A stretch of 64,000 nucleotides of DNA from the NCBI GenBank assembly GCA_017355425.1, contig CP070233.1, positions 3,823,501 through 3,887,500 of the forward strand, written 5' to 3'. Below are positions 35,850 to 44,611 of this stretch, piece after piece (within the stretch, counting starts at the first letter, position 1; each line of letters starts with the position of its first letter). Source of the stretch: Dolichospermum sp. DET69 (GTDB lineage Bacteria; Cyanobacteriota; Cyanobacteriia; Cyanobacteriales; Nostocaceae). A program made the position numbers and the translations under genes. The notes under the pieces are model-generated. The model did not search any database. It was not told the origin of the DNA and worked only from the letters and a program-made list of their open reading frames with translations.

Positions 35850-36725
35850 ATGGTAGTGGATTTTTCGGTTTTACCCTTGGGGTTTCTATTTACTTCTCCT
35901 GGTCCGATTGTGGTCAAACTAGGACCAATAGTTATTCGCTGGTATGGGTTGTTAATTGCCTCTGCTGTATTAATTGGTGTTAGTCTTTCTGGATACCTAG
36001 CCAAACGTCGTCATATTAATCCCGATTTAATCAGTGATTTATCAATTTGGTTGGTGATTGGAGCTATTCCTGCCGCTAGGTTGTATTATGTTTTATTTCA
36101 ATGGTCAGAATATTCTCAGCACCCCGAACGGATAATTGCTATTTGGCAAGGGGGTATTGCGATTCATGGGGCAATTATTGGCGGTGCGATCGCGGCGTTG
36201 ATTTTTGCTAAATTGAATAAAGTATCTTTTTGGCAATTGACTGATTTGGTTGCTCCTTCATTAATATTAGGGCAAGCCATCGGTAGGTGGGGAAATTTTT
36301 TCAACTCGGAAGCTTTTGGAGGTCCGACTAATTTACCTTGGAAGTTATATATTCCTCTAGATCGTCGTCCTGTGGATTTAGTGAATTTTGAATATTTTCA
36401 TCCCACTTTTTTGTATGAATCACTGTGGAATTTAATGGTGTTTGCAGTGTTAATAACTTTGTTTTTTAGAGCTTTAGCTAAAAAACCCCGGTTGAAAGTA
36501 GGGACGTTATTTTTAGTTTACTGGATACTCTATAGCTTAGGGCGGGTTTGGATTGAAGGTTTACGCACAGATAGCTTAATGCTAGGATCTTTACGGATGG
36601 CACAAATGGTAAGTTTAGGAGGAATGACTTTAGGATTAGTTGGTTTAGGTTGGCTGTATCTACTCAAGCGCCCTTTACCCGATGTTGTTTCTTCGACAAA
36701 TGGAGAAAAAAATGCCCCAGAGTAA
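35850..36725 (+). CDS. lgt: prolipoprotein diacylglyceryl transferase
   Basis: Lgt attaches diacylglycerol to the lipobox cysteine of prelipoproteins in the inner membrane. The 291-aa protein has seven hydrophobic helices and the signature [19 protein letters not shown], plus [11 protein letters not shown] and [13 protein letters not shown]. The heptamer array lies 145 bp upstream; the promoter should be between them. Confidence 0.95.
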   Translation: MVVDFSVLPLGFLFTSPGPIVVKLGPIVIRWYGLLIASAVLIGVSLSGYLAKRRHINPDLISDLSIWLVIGAIPAARLYYVLFQWSEYSQHPERIIAIWQGGIAIHGAIIGGAIAALIFAKLNKVSFWQLTDLVAPSLILGQAIGRWGNFFNSEAFGGPTNLPWKLYIPLDRRPVDLVNFEYFHPTFLYESLWNLMVFAVLITLFFRALAKKPRLKVGTLFLVYWILYSLGRVWIEGLRTDSLMLGSLRMAQMVSLGGMTLGLVGLGWLYLLKRPLPDVVSSTNGEKNAPE

Positions 36726-36848
36726 TTAATCTCTAGGGCTTAACCAGGGTGCATCTACCATCTATTTCTACTAGCCAAAGTGGCTGAATCCGGAAGGGTG
36801 CTAGGGAAATGCTAAAAGTTTTTTTTTGCTGGGTTTTGAAGGAAAAAA

Positions 36849-37715
36849 TTGATGAGTGAATCTACTAATAACTTGAGTTATTCCAAGTATCCAAGTTTGC
36901 TAGAACCAGCGGTTTATATTGTGGGTGCGGGTCCCGGAGATCCTGATTTATTAACGGTGAGAGCGCAAAAGTTGTTGGCTGCGGCTGATGTGATTTTATT
37001 TGCAGATTCCTTAATTCCCGAACAAATATTAGATGTTTGTCGTGCAGATGCGGAAATTATCAAAACAGCAAATCGGACTTTGGAAGAAATTTTACCACTG
37101 ATGATTAATGCCGTGCGATCGCATAAATCTGTGGTTAGACTACATTCTGGTGATCCTAGTCTATATAGCGCTATTCATGAACAAATGCAGCTATTAGCCG
37201 ATGCTAATATCCCTTTTGAAGTCATTCCTGGGATCAGTGCCTTTCAAGCTGCCGCAGCTAAACTGAAGATAGAGTTAACTGTTCCTGGTTTAGTGCAGAC
37301 GATTATTCTGACTCGCATTAGTGGCCGCACCCACGTACCTGATACTGAAGAATTAACAGCTTTAGCGGCACATCAAGCCAGTTTATGTTTATATCTAAGT
37401 GTGACCCATATCACTGAAGCCCAAACCAAATTGTTAGAACATTATAAAGGGGATACTCCCGTAGCCATTTGCTATCGCTTAGGCTGGCCAGATGAAAAAA
37501 TCCGGGTTGTTACTTTGGCACAAATGGCAGATTGTACTCATGAAGAAAAATTACGACGAACTACACTTTATGTAATTAGTCCCGCACTATTACCAGTAAG
37601 TGGGCGATCACGCTTATATCATCCTGAACATAATCATTTATTCCGTTCATCACACTCAGGTACAGCAGGAGTCAGTAGGGGCAATCCCCCTGTGGTTGCC
37701 CCTCTTGTGGAGTAG
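36849..37715 (+). CDS. cobM: precorrin-4 C11-methyltransferase
   Basis: CobM uses SAM to methylate C-11 of precorrin-4 (CbiF does this on the cobalt-containing branch) in cobalamin synthesis. The 288-aa protein shows YIVGAGPGDPDLLTVRAQ, VRLHSGDPSLYSAIHEQM, VIPGISAFQAAAAKL and VAICYRLGWPDEK. The last ~12 residues (RGNPPVVAPLVE) are encoded by a tandem repeat, so the C-terminus is extended by inserted repeat DNA. I looked for a B12 riboswitch upstream and found none. Confidence 0.93.
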   Translation: MMSESTNNLSYSKYPSLLEPAVYIVGAGPGDPDLLTVRAQKLLAAADVILFADSLIPEQILDVCRADAEIIKTANRTLEEILPLMINAVRSHKSVVRLHSGDPSLYSAIHEQMQLLADANIPFEVIPGISAFQAAAAKLKIELTVPGLVQTIILTRISGRTHVPDTEELTALAAHQASLCLYLSVTHITEAQTKLLEHYKGDTPVAICYRLGWPDEKIRVVTLAQMADCTHEEKLRRTTLYVISPALLPVSGRSRLYHPEHNHLFRSSHSGTAGVSRGNPPVVAPLVE

Positions 37716-37747
37716 GGGCAATCCCCCTGTGGTTGCCCCTCTTGTGG
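37674..37747. repeat. tandem 37-bp repeat at the cobM 3' end
   Basis: Two identical 37-bp copies contain the palindrome GGGGCAATCCCCCTG..TTGCCCC. The first copy encodes the end of CobM and the second supplies its stop codon. Confidence 0.9.
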
Positions 37748-37766
37748 AGTCAGGAATGAAAGCCGC

Positions 37767-38469
37767 TTGATGTTTGATAGCGCAGCGTGTCATGTTTTAA
37801 TTTTCAGTTTATACCTAATGGTTGCGGGTATCGCCCATGAAATTAATAATCCCGTAAATTTCATCTATGCTAATATTGAACACGCTAGTAATTATATTGA
37901 ATTTATTATCAAATTGCTGGATATATATCAACAAGAATATCCTCACCCTTCAGCTATTATTGAAGAATATAAACAAGAAAATGATTTTGATTTTGTGATT
38001 CAGGATTTACCTAAAATTCTCAATTCGATGATGGTAGGTTCAGAACGTATTCGCAAGATTGTTTTAGGTTTACGTAATTTTTCCCGTCTTGATGAGTCAG
38101 CAACTAAACCTGTAGATATCCATGAGGGAATTGATAGTACATTAATGATTTTACAAACTCGATTCCAGGATAAGTTAGGCTATTCTAGCAATGTAGTTGT
38201 CAAAGATTATACTGATTAATAATAATGATTGGGTACAAATTTCCATTAAAGATAATGGTATGGGGATAAATCCTGAAGTTAAACAACGCATATTTGATCC
38301 TTTTTTCACTACTAAACCCGTAGGAGAAGGTACAGGTTTAGGGTTATCAATTAGTTATCAAATTGTTGTAGAAAAACATGGTGGTAAATTAGATTGTATC
38401 TCTGCACCTGGAGAAGGAACAGAGTTTATTATTGAAATTCCTGTTAAACTACATCAGCAACTTTCTTAG
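37767..38469 (+). pseudogene. sensor histidine kinase remnant
   Basis: The first part (to 38219) has the HisKA H-box MVAGIAHEINNPVNFIYANI and the usual cyanobacterial follow-up IVLGLRNFSRLDESATKPVDIHEGIDSTL. It then stops. The second part (38215-38469, another frame) begins at WVQISIKDNGMGI and ends with the G1/F/G2 boxes (FDPFFTTKPVGEGTGLGLSISYQIV). The segment between, which holds the N-box, is deleted, and no sensory domain remains upstream. It is a non-functional relic. Confidence 0.85.
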
Positions 38470-38471
38470 AT

Positions 38472-39518
38472 TTAACGCTGTATAACTGCATCTAATAGTA
38501 ATTCAGCCCCAAACCGAATAGGATCTGTACATGGTAGTTTAGTTTCTGCTATGATGTGAGCGATCGCATTTTTTGCCTCTTCTTCCCCTAAATTTTTCGT
38601 ATTCAAAGCTATTCCCACCACAGGAACATGACGAAAAGCACCCGCTCCACTCGCAACAATTTCATACAACTGAATTACTTCTGGTAACGGTGGAATCGGT
38701 ATCTGCGGATTATTACGATTATGAGTTTGTCCTGCTTGATGCACTAAGATTAAATGTGTCGGTTGAGAACCCCGAATTAAAGGTAAAGTTGCCGTTGAAC
38801 CAGGGTGTAAAAGAGAACCCTGCCCTTCAATTTGAAGAATATCATAATGCTGACCAAAACGCATTACCAACTGTTCCACCGCACCCGCCGCAAAATCTAC
38901 CCGGACAGCATCTAAAGCCACTCCTTCCCCTTCCAACATTAACCCAGTTTGACCGGTAGCCAAAAACTTAGAACGGATACCCCGCAACTTAGCTACTCGG
39001 TGTAATTCCAGACTAGTGGACATTTTACCAATAGCCATATCCGTTCCCACCGTCAACACCCGCCGACAGGGCAAAGTTTGCGCCATAGCAGATGCTACAT
39101 CCAAATTAGCAGGTTCTTTGCGGACATCCCAAATTAATTGTCCGGGTTTAAGGAGGGCATTTAATTCTGGTATATTTGCCATTGGTGTATGTAATCCATT
39201 TACCAAAGACATTCCCGCTTTGAGGGCATCTTTGATATCACCCCAATAATCGTCAGGAACAGCACCACCTTTAGGCGCAATCCCTATTACCAAAACTTCC
39301 GGTTTATACTGTAAAGCTGCTGTCACAGATGCCACAATTGGCACATCTCTTTTAATACCTGTTAACTCGACTAAAGATTTACCTACAGTTTCCCTATCAA
39401 TCACAGCCACAATAGGAGACTCGCTGTAGCGTAAAATTGATAACCCGGTTTTTCCCTGAACTCCAGTAATTCCCTCATGGAGAAGAATTGCTATTCTTTG
39501 ATTAAGCGACAGACGCAC
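38472..39518 (-). CDS. dgcN: DgcN family (DUF1611) protein, probable D-glutamate N-acetyltransferase
   Basis: The 348-aa protein is a DUF1611 member with an N-terminal Rossmann-like domain and a P-loop-like domain (VLTVGTDMAIGKMSTSLEL, QTGLMLEGEGVALDAV, LQIEGQGSLLHPG). In marine bacteria the DgcN-DgcA pair acetylates D-glutamate and then racemises it. Here its gene overlaps the dgcA-like gene upstream by 17 bp, the same pairing. The role is assigned by analogy; no acetyl-CoA site can be read with certainty. Confidence 0.8.
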   Translation of the reverse strand: MRLSLNQRIAILLHEGITGVQGKTGLSILRYSESPIVAVIDRETVGKSLVELTGIKRDVPIVASVTAALQYKPEVLVIGIAPKGGAVPDDYWGDIKDALKAGMSLVNGLHTPMANIPELNALLKPGQLIWDVRKEPANLDVASAMAQTLPCRRVLTVGTDMAIGKMSTSLELHRVAKLRGIRSKFLATGQTGLMLEGEGVALDAVRVDFAAGAVEQLVMRFGQHYDILQIEGQGSLLHPGSTATLPLIRGSQPTHLILVHQAGQTHNRNNPQIPIPPLPEVIQLYEIVASGAGAFRHVPVVGIALNTKNLGEEEAKNAIAHIIAETKLPCTDPIRFGAELLLDAVIQR

Positions 39519-40554
39519 GATGTTTCACTCCCAAACCAGGTAAATTATTCAGCAAAACTCGCCCATTTTCTACCACTGCACCACTAAAAGGATCATCAAT
39601 TAAATTCAAATGACTATCTAAATCCAAATAATCAGCCAGTGGTGCAAGTTGTAATGCGGCGGTATTAGCCAGAGAACTATCAGAATAACAGCCGAACATC
39701 ACTTGTAAATTGTGGGCTTTAGCTGTATGCACCATTCGCATGGCTTCGGTAATTCCCCCAGATTTCATTAATTTAATATTAATGCCATCCACATCATTCG
39801 CTAATAGGGGAATATCCGCACTGGTAAAGCAACTTTCATCTACAAAAATTGGTAACGGTGAATGTTTTTTTAACTGGGCTAAATTTGCTTCTTCACCTCT
39901 TACTAAAGGCTGTTCTACATACTTTATCCCTAAATCGGCTAACCAATTACACATCTTTATGGCATCCGTTAAACTCCAACCGCCGTTAGCATCAACAAAC
40001 ACATCTTTTCCTGCGGCTTCTTCCCGTACTGCTAAGAGCATTTTTTGATCTGCTTCTATTCCTGCTGTTGAACCTAATTTTACTTTCAATAATTGCACAT
40101 CCATAAAATCTAACCAGTCTCGCGTCCTTGCCTTTGCTGCTGCTGGGGAATTAATGCCAATTGTTACCGATGTTGGTACTATAGCATTTTTATCCAGTCC
40201 CCAAAGTTGCCACAATGGTAAGTTGACACGCTTACCCAACCAATCATGTAATGCCATATCCACAGCCGCTTTAACTGCGGAGGGAATTTCCATTTGTTCT
40301 AATATTGCCTCAATTTCCTGCCGTTGCCAAGGGCTATATTTTTGTAAAATAGGTATGATTTGCTGTAAAGTTTCCTGGATTTTCTCGGTAGATTGCCTGT
40401 GATTGCCTACACCAAAAGGAGATGCTTCTCCCCAACCTGTGATTTCTTCTTCAGTGATTTGTAACCAGATATTTGTTGTTTGTGCTGTTGTTCCGCGACT
40501 AATGGTGAGGGGAAATCGTTTATTGACTGTGAAGGTTTGAAAATTGATTTGCAT
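39502..40554 (-). CDS. dgcA: enolase-superfamily epimerase (DgcA / L-Ala-D/L-Glu epimerase type)
   Basis: The 350-aa protein has the muconate-lactonising-enzyme subgroup residues: KVKLG (K-x-K base), DANGGW, VEQPL and DES metal ligands, and KLMKSGG (opposite lysine). It is either a dipeptide epimerase or, given its DUF1611 partner, an N-acetyl-D-glutamate racemase. It is the first gene of a two-gene operon with dgcN. Confidence 0.82.
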   Translation of the reverse strand: MQINFQTFTVNKRFPLTISRGTTAQTTNIWLQITEEEITGWGEASPFGVGNHRQSTEKIQETLQQIIPILQKYSPWQRQEIEAILEQMEIPSAVKAAVDMALHDWLGKRVNLPLWQLWGLDKNAIVPTSVTIGINSPAAAKARTRDWLDFMDVQLLKVKLGSTAGIEADQKMLLAVREEAAGKDVFVDANGGWSLTDAIKMCNWLADLGIKYVEQPLVRGEEANLAQLKKHSPLPIFVDESCFTSADIPLLANDVDGINIKLMKSGGITEAMRMVHTAKAHNLQVMFGCYSDSSLANTAALQLAPLADYLDLDSHLNLIDDPFSGAVVENGRVLLNNLPGLGVKHRASVA

Positions 40555-40627
40555 AAATATATTAATTAAGGAATAGTGATGTTGAGGAAATACAGACTGA
40601 ATTATGTATTTTACATGAAATTGTAAT

Positions 40628-41251
40628 CTATGTGATTTTTTCTAACAGTGTTAACCATTTATTAAAATGTTGACAATTTTTACGTATTGTATCTAAACCA
40701 ATATCCATTGCAATTAAAGAGCCATGTAACGGTTTATCATATCTAGGACAAGATTTAATAATGCGTTTAGAAGGGGCTGTTTTCGGACTATCATTAATAT
40801 GTTCAGGTGAAGAAAATAAATCACGTTCACGCTGTATAGTTTCTACTATGCTTTGATCGAACCACTCTAAAAAAGCTTGTGGATTACTATAAAGAAGTGC
40901 TTCAAACTCATGCACTAATAAATTAGGAATAAAATTCTGATATCCAATATCTTTATATAGTTTTTCTTCAAGATATTCAGCTTTATCAAAAGGATTACTT
41001 GTATTAGGAATAGAACTTTTACCAGGAAAATCTACGGGTAATCCATACATATCAAACATTGTAGTCACAAAAGATTTGCTATCTTCAGAACATTTACGAT
41101 GTAATTGTTTTTTTATTTTTCCATAAGTTACCACACCTCCCAGTAGTATAGGAATAACGTATATATTTTGTTGCAAAAAATGATTGTAGAGTAATTCTCT
41201 CACAAAAGTTTCTTCTGTTTGTCCTTCTACAAAAATGTATAATCGAATCAT
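40628..41251 (-). CDS. DUF4276 (TOPRIM-like) protein, putative defence nuclease
   Basis: The 207-aa protein has the DUF4276 signature: IFVEGQTEETFV with Glu9, TTMFDMYGLP with Asp67, and LLVHEFEALLYS with Glu115/Glu117. These acidic residues suit a TOPRIM-type metal-dependent nuclease. It overlaps the ATPase gene by 4 bp. ATPase plus DUF4276/TOPRIM pairs recall split OLD-like, PARIS and AbiL systems. It is the last gene of a four-gene operon. Confidence 0.85.
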   Translation of the reverse strand: MIRLYIFVEGQTEETFVRELLYNHFLQQNIYVIPILLGGVVTYGKIKKQLHRKCSEDSKSFVTTMFDMYGLPVDFPGKSSIPNTSNPFDKAEYLEEKLYKDIGYQNFIPNLLVHEFEALLYSNPQAFLEWFDQSIVETIQRERDLFSSPEHINDSPKTAPSKRIIKSCPRYDKPLHGSLIAMDIGLDTIRKNCQHFNKWLTLLEKIT

Positions 41252-42339
41252 TTTGACGGTCTACCTCCAATAATATTCTTTTTCCATAATTCTCCTAAAC
41301 TATAATCTTCTAACCATTCATGTAAATCATCTTTATTTAATCTGCGAAGTAATGATTTACCATTTTCTCGATCTACGACAATTACATCATCTGCGCTAAA
41401 TTCATTTAATAATTCAACCGATTGAGTAGAAACAATTAATTGCCTTTCTCTAGAAACAGAACGCATTAAAGATGCTAAAATAGTAATTACATAAGGATGA
41501 AGACCTAATTCTGGTTCATCAACTAAAATAGTTTCTGGTTGTAACGTAGTAGGTTGTAAAAATACCGTTGCTAAACAGATAAACCGCAATGTTCCATCTG
41601 AAAGTAGATGTGCTTTAAAAGGAATATCCTGACCTTGTTCAAACCATTCTAGTTCTATTACATCATTATTATGTGGAGAAGGACGCAATAGAAAATTATT
41701 AAAGAAAGGGGCTACAAGTCGAATGGTTTTGACAATTTGTTGATAAGATTGAGAATAATTATTTTTCAATAAATACAAAAAAGCCGCCAAATTGCGAGCA
41801 TCTGGACGCAGGTAAATATTATCATTAATAGAAGCAGGTTGTTTTATATAAGCACTGTCACTAGTATCATGAAAATGATAAACTCGCCATTGCTGCATAG
41901 CAGATAATACATAGTCATCAATTTTTGTTCCAGTCCCTGTAAAAGCTTGAGTTTCAAAATGACCACTACCTATTTCCCACTCACCACCACCCCAGCCAAA
42001 AGACTCTTGAGAAAACATCAAACGGTTATCTTGAGTTGGTTCAACGGTAGCATGATATCTATTATTGCCAAAATATAGTTCAATCTCTAATTGTTCAGTT
42101 GTTTTTCGACCAAAATGCAATATTGTATCTGGTCCACCTTGACGACTTACAAAAACTTGAAAATGTCTATCAAGTATCTCTTGAAGCATACGAAAAAAGC
42201 TGATAAAGTTAGATTTTCCCGCACCATTACAGCCAATTAGTATGTTAAGTTGAGAAAGCTGAATATCACAATCAGCAATGGATTTAAAACCCTTTAAAAT
42301 AATTTTTGATAGTTGCTTGTTACTGGTTAACGTTGTCAT
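41248..42339 (-). CDS. AAA family ATPase (SMC/OLD-like, AAA_21), putative defence sensor
   Basis: The 363-aa protein has Walker A at 36-43 (GCNGAGKS), an ABC-type signature-like LLSDGTLRFICLA, Walker B ILVDEPELGLHP and the switch IVSTQSVELLNEF. It belongs to the RecF/OLD-like group that often pairs with TOPRIM nucleases in phage defence. It overlaps both the gene before it and the DUF4276 gene after it by 4 bp, implying translational coupling and a complex of the products. Confidence 0.88.
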   Translation of the reverse strand: MTTLTSNKQLSKIILKGFKSIADCDIQLSQLNILIGCNGAGKSNFISFFRMLQEILDRHFQVFVSRQGGPDTILHFGRKTTEQLEIELYFGNNRYHATVEPTQDNRLMFSQESFGWGGGEWEIGSGHFETQAFTGTGTKIDDYVLSAMQQWRVYHFHDTSDSAYIKQPASINDNIYLRPDARNLAAFLYLLKNNYSQSYQQIVKTIRLVAPFFNNFLLRPSPHNNDVIELEWFEQGQDIPFKAHLLSDGTLRFICLATVFLQPTTLQPETILVDEPELGLHPYVITILASLMRSVSRERQLIVSTQSVELLNEFSADDVIVVDRENGKSLLRRLNKDDLHEWLEDYSLGELWKKNIIGGRPSK

Positions 42340-42767
42340 TGGACAAGTTTACTCCTATTTTGCAAAACTAAAATCTGTTGTTTAGCTAAGTTCAAAATTT
42401 CTTGATGATTTATTTTTGATTGTTTTGTATTTTGTAATTCTAAACTTCTAACTAAATAACTATAAAGTTCTAAACATTTTTCATTATTCTCTGGCTGATT
42501 CAATAAATCATCACCAGCTTTTAAAGTATCAAAAGCAAATTGATAATTTTCCTGCTGACAATGATGATAAAAAGCATCTATATAATCTGTTAAATCATCT
42601 TCCCAATCCCAATTTTCTAGCCAATCACCTTCTATATCATCAACATAAAGATGAATATAATCAGAACCATAATTTTGCTTATCTAGCTGCAACTGTTGGG
42701 ATGCTCCCAGATATTTCCAATCTACTTCAAAAATGGTCCGATTATAAATATTTATATTCTTTATCAT
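42336..42767 (-). CDS. unknown acidic protein in the HicB-ATPase-DUF4276 operon
   Basis: I do not recognise this 143-aa protein. It is acidic in the middle (DIEGDWLENWDWEDDLTDYIDAFY), rich in Trp and Asp there, and its second half is helical (NQPENNEKCLELYSYLVRSLELQ) with a TPR-like feel. It overlaps its neighbours by 4 bp on each side, so it is an integral operon member. Confidence 0.6.
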   Translation of the reverse strand: MIKNINIYNRTIFEVDWKYLGASQQLQLDKQNYGSDYIHLYVDDIEGDWLENWDWEDDLTDYIDAFYHHCQQENYQFAFDTLKAGDDLLNQPENNEKCLELYSYLVRSLELQNTKQSKINHQEILNLAKQQILVLQNRSKLVQ

Positions 42768-42964
42768 AATACTATTGGAATAGGTTCACCCCTATCTTGC
42801 AAAACTTCAATGTAGAGAGATATTGCTTCTTCTATATTAGCTAAAGCCTCTTTACGAGTTTTACCCTGACTGATACAACCTGGTAAACTTGGTACTTCGA
42901 TCACAAAATACCCATCTTCACCATGAGATAACAGCACTTGACGTTGAGATTTTATTGTTGCCAT
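42764..42964 (-). CDS. HicB-like antitoxin domain protein
   Basis: The 66-aa protein is the partial-RNase-H-fold HicB type (GYFVIEVPSLPGCISQGKTRKEALANIEEAI). It lacks the C-terminal DNA-binding helix-turn-helix of longer HicB proteins. No hicA toxin gene is adjacent. It is instead the first gene of an operon with an unknown protein, an ATPase and a DUF4276 protein, each overlapping by 4 bp. Confidence 0.8.
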   Translation of the reverse strand: MATIKSQRQVLLSHGEDGYFVIEVPSLPGCISQGKTRKEALANIEEAISLYIEVLQDRGEPIPIVL

Positions 42965-43010
42965 AGTTCAATCAGTTTCTCCTTAAAAATATCTTATCAC
43001 CAGAATCTCT

Positions 43011-44036
43011 ATGTCCCAGGTATCGCTCCCCCAATCGCTGCATCCAAACCTACCACTCACCGCTCTTGCACCCATGCAGGATGTAACAAATCTCTGGTTT
43101 ATGAAAATTATTGCCCACTATGGCAGTCCTGACTACTTCTTTACTGAATATTTCCGCGTCAATGATACTTCACGGCTCAATCGGCACATTCTGGCAGCAA
43201 TTACCGAAAATGATACAGGTCGCCCGGTTTTTGCCCAAATGATTGGCGAAAGTATTCCCGATTTAGTCAGAACAGCAAAAGAACTCTGCAAATATAATAT
43301 CGCGGGAGTAGATTTGAATATGGGTTGTCCAGCGCCGAGAATCTATCGCAAAAATGTGGGGGGTGGGTTGCTGCGAGAACCGGAAAAAGTGGAGCAGATT
43401 TTGGGAGAGTTGCGTTCTGCTGTGAGCGATCGCCCTTTTACTGTTAAAATGCGTGTAGGCTTTGAAAATACAGATAACTTTTACAAAATTCTCGATATCA
43501 TCAATCGCCACAATATTGATTTACTGAGTTTGCATGGTCGCACGGTGAAAGATATGTATCATGGTGCGGTAAAATATGATTTGATTGCGGAAGCTGTGAA
43601 GCGGGTTAATTGTCCCGTGTTGGCCAATGGTAATATTAACTCGGCCACAACTGCCCTGGAAGTGCTGGCGCAAACGGGCGCAGCGGGGGTGATGGTAGGA
43701 CGTTGGGCAATTGGTAATCCTTGGCTATTTAATCAAATTCGCCAGGCTTTGCGAGGAGAAACCATTACACCTGTTCCTTTAGTAGAAGTACGCAAATATA
43801 TTGATCGGTTATGGCATACTCCTACAGCCTCAACTATACCAATGCGATCGCGTGTAGCCTACATGAAAATGTTTCTTAACTACATTGCCTTGAGTGTTGA
43901 TACTGAAGGTCATTTTCTAAAACTAATGCGAAAGACACAGACTGATGTAGAATTGTTCAATTTATGCGATCGCTTTCTGGTTGCTGATCCGACGCAAACT
44001 TTAGCTCTAGCACCTTATTCAGGCTGTTTTAAATAA
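43011..44036 (+). CDS. dus: tRNA-dihydrouridine synthase
   Basis: This FMN enzyme reduces uridines in the D-loop of tRNA. The 341-aa protein shows LAPMQDVTNLWF, the catalytic cysteine in VDLNMGCPAPRI, VKMRVGF, LHGRT, VLANGNI and MVGRWAIGNPW, the usual FMN-binding TIM-barrel motifs. It is divergent from the HicB operon. The exact Dus subclass is not assigned. Confidence 0.93.
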   Translation: MSQVSLPQSLHPNLPLTALAPMQDVTNLWFMKIIAHYGSPDYFFTEYFRVNDTSRLNRHILAAITENDTGRPVFAQMIGESIPDLVRTAKELCKYNIAGVDLNMGCPAPRIYRKNVGGGLLREPEKVEQILGELRSAVSDRPFTVKMRVGFENTDNFYKILDIINRHNIDLLSLHGRTVKDMYHGAVKYDLIAEAVKRVNCPVLANGNINSATTALEVLAQTGAAGVMVGRWAIGNPWLFNQIRQALRGETITPVPLVEVRKYIDRLWHTPTASTIPMRSRVAYMKMFLNYIALSVDTEGHFLKLMRKTQTDVELFNLCDRFLVADPTQTLALAPYSGCFK

Positions 44037-44130
44037 GTACAGTATGTGCTAGATTATAATTAAATTGATAAATCACGGTAATCATGAGCTTTTTACTTAT
44101 TATTAGGCATCTACTTTGTTGGACAAAACA

Positions 44131-44304
44131 TCATTTTTGCAACCAACGTTTATCCTTAGTGGTGGCGGGGAATAGCGGCTGATGGTTCAGTGCTTGCACA
44201 TCTAACTTGCTAGAAGCATCAAAGACTTTAACAATTTTGCGTAATTCCCCACCCTCAATGTACTGATATGGTGGGGATGTAAGCAAGTCAAAAACGAAAC
44301 GTTC
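44131..44304 (-). pseudogene. 3' remnant of an unrecognised gene
   Basis: The minus strand is open from 44304 and ends at 44131, encoding FVFDLLTSPPYQYIEGGELR and then KVFDASSKLDVQALN...KRWLQK. The composition looks like real protein, but there is no start codon and I do not recognise the family. Confidence 0.4.
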
Positions 44305-44371
44305 TTAAAATGTTTTTTACTGCAAGTAAAAGAGTTTTGAGGACAGTTGAGTTTTTGACAAAATATTAGCA

Positions 44372-44578
44372 TTAGTTCGCAAGTAAATTATCTATTATCT
44401 GACGCAACCATTCACCATAACTTTGGCTTGGGTCTTTTATTGCCGATATCCTTTCGGCGACTTCTTTATCTATCGTTAGCCCAATCCGAATTTTACTCTC
44501 TCTATATCTAGCATTATACTTGTTCACTTTGTCTTTGTTTCTCTGTTGCCATTCAGTTTGTGTTCTTGGTTTTTTCAT
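44372..44578 (-). CDS. small ribbon-helix-helix-like protein of the IS605-type element
   Basis: The 68-aa protein has a basic, Gln/Asn-rich arm and then IRIGLTIDKEVAERISAIKD...YGEWLRQIIDNLL, fitting a beta-strand plus two helices of the ribbon-helix-helix fold. It is divergent from tnpB, only 73 bp apart. A palindrome between the -35 and -10 boxes of the tnpB promoter is a likely operator, so I infer it represses tnpB and probably itself. Confidence 0.6.
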   Translation of the reverse strand: MKKPRTQTEWQQRNKDKVNKYNARYRESKIRIGLTIDKEVAERISAIKDPSQSYGEWLRQIIDNLLAN

Positions 44579-44581
44579 GAG

Positions 44582-44611
44582 TTGACATATCTATGTGAAT
44601 AGATATATAAT
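44582..44611 (+). promoter_or_regulatory. consensus sigma-70-type promoter of tnpB with embedded palindromic operator
   Basis: TTGACA (44582-44587) and TATAAT (44606-44611) are perfect boxes 18 bp apart. Between and overlapping them are the arms ATATCTAT (44587-44594) and ATAGATAT (44599-44606), a perfect palindrome with a 4-nt centre. The divergent RHH gene begins 3 bp to the left. Confidence 0.65.

Noticed and set aside
36726-36848. Cobalamin riboswitch upstream of cobM
   Set aside because: The B12-box and conserved core are not present; only a small AGCC/GGCT hairpin is seen.
42764-42964. Classic HicAB toxin-antitoxin pair
   Set aside because: No HicA-type gene is adjacent on either side; the following gene is an unrelated acidic protein.
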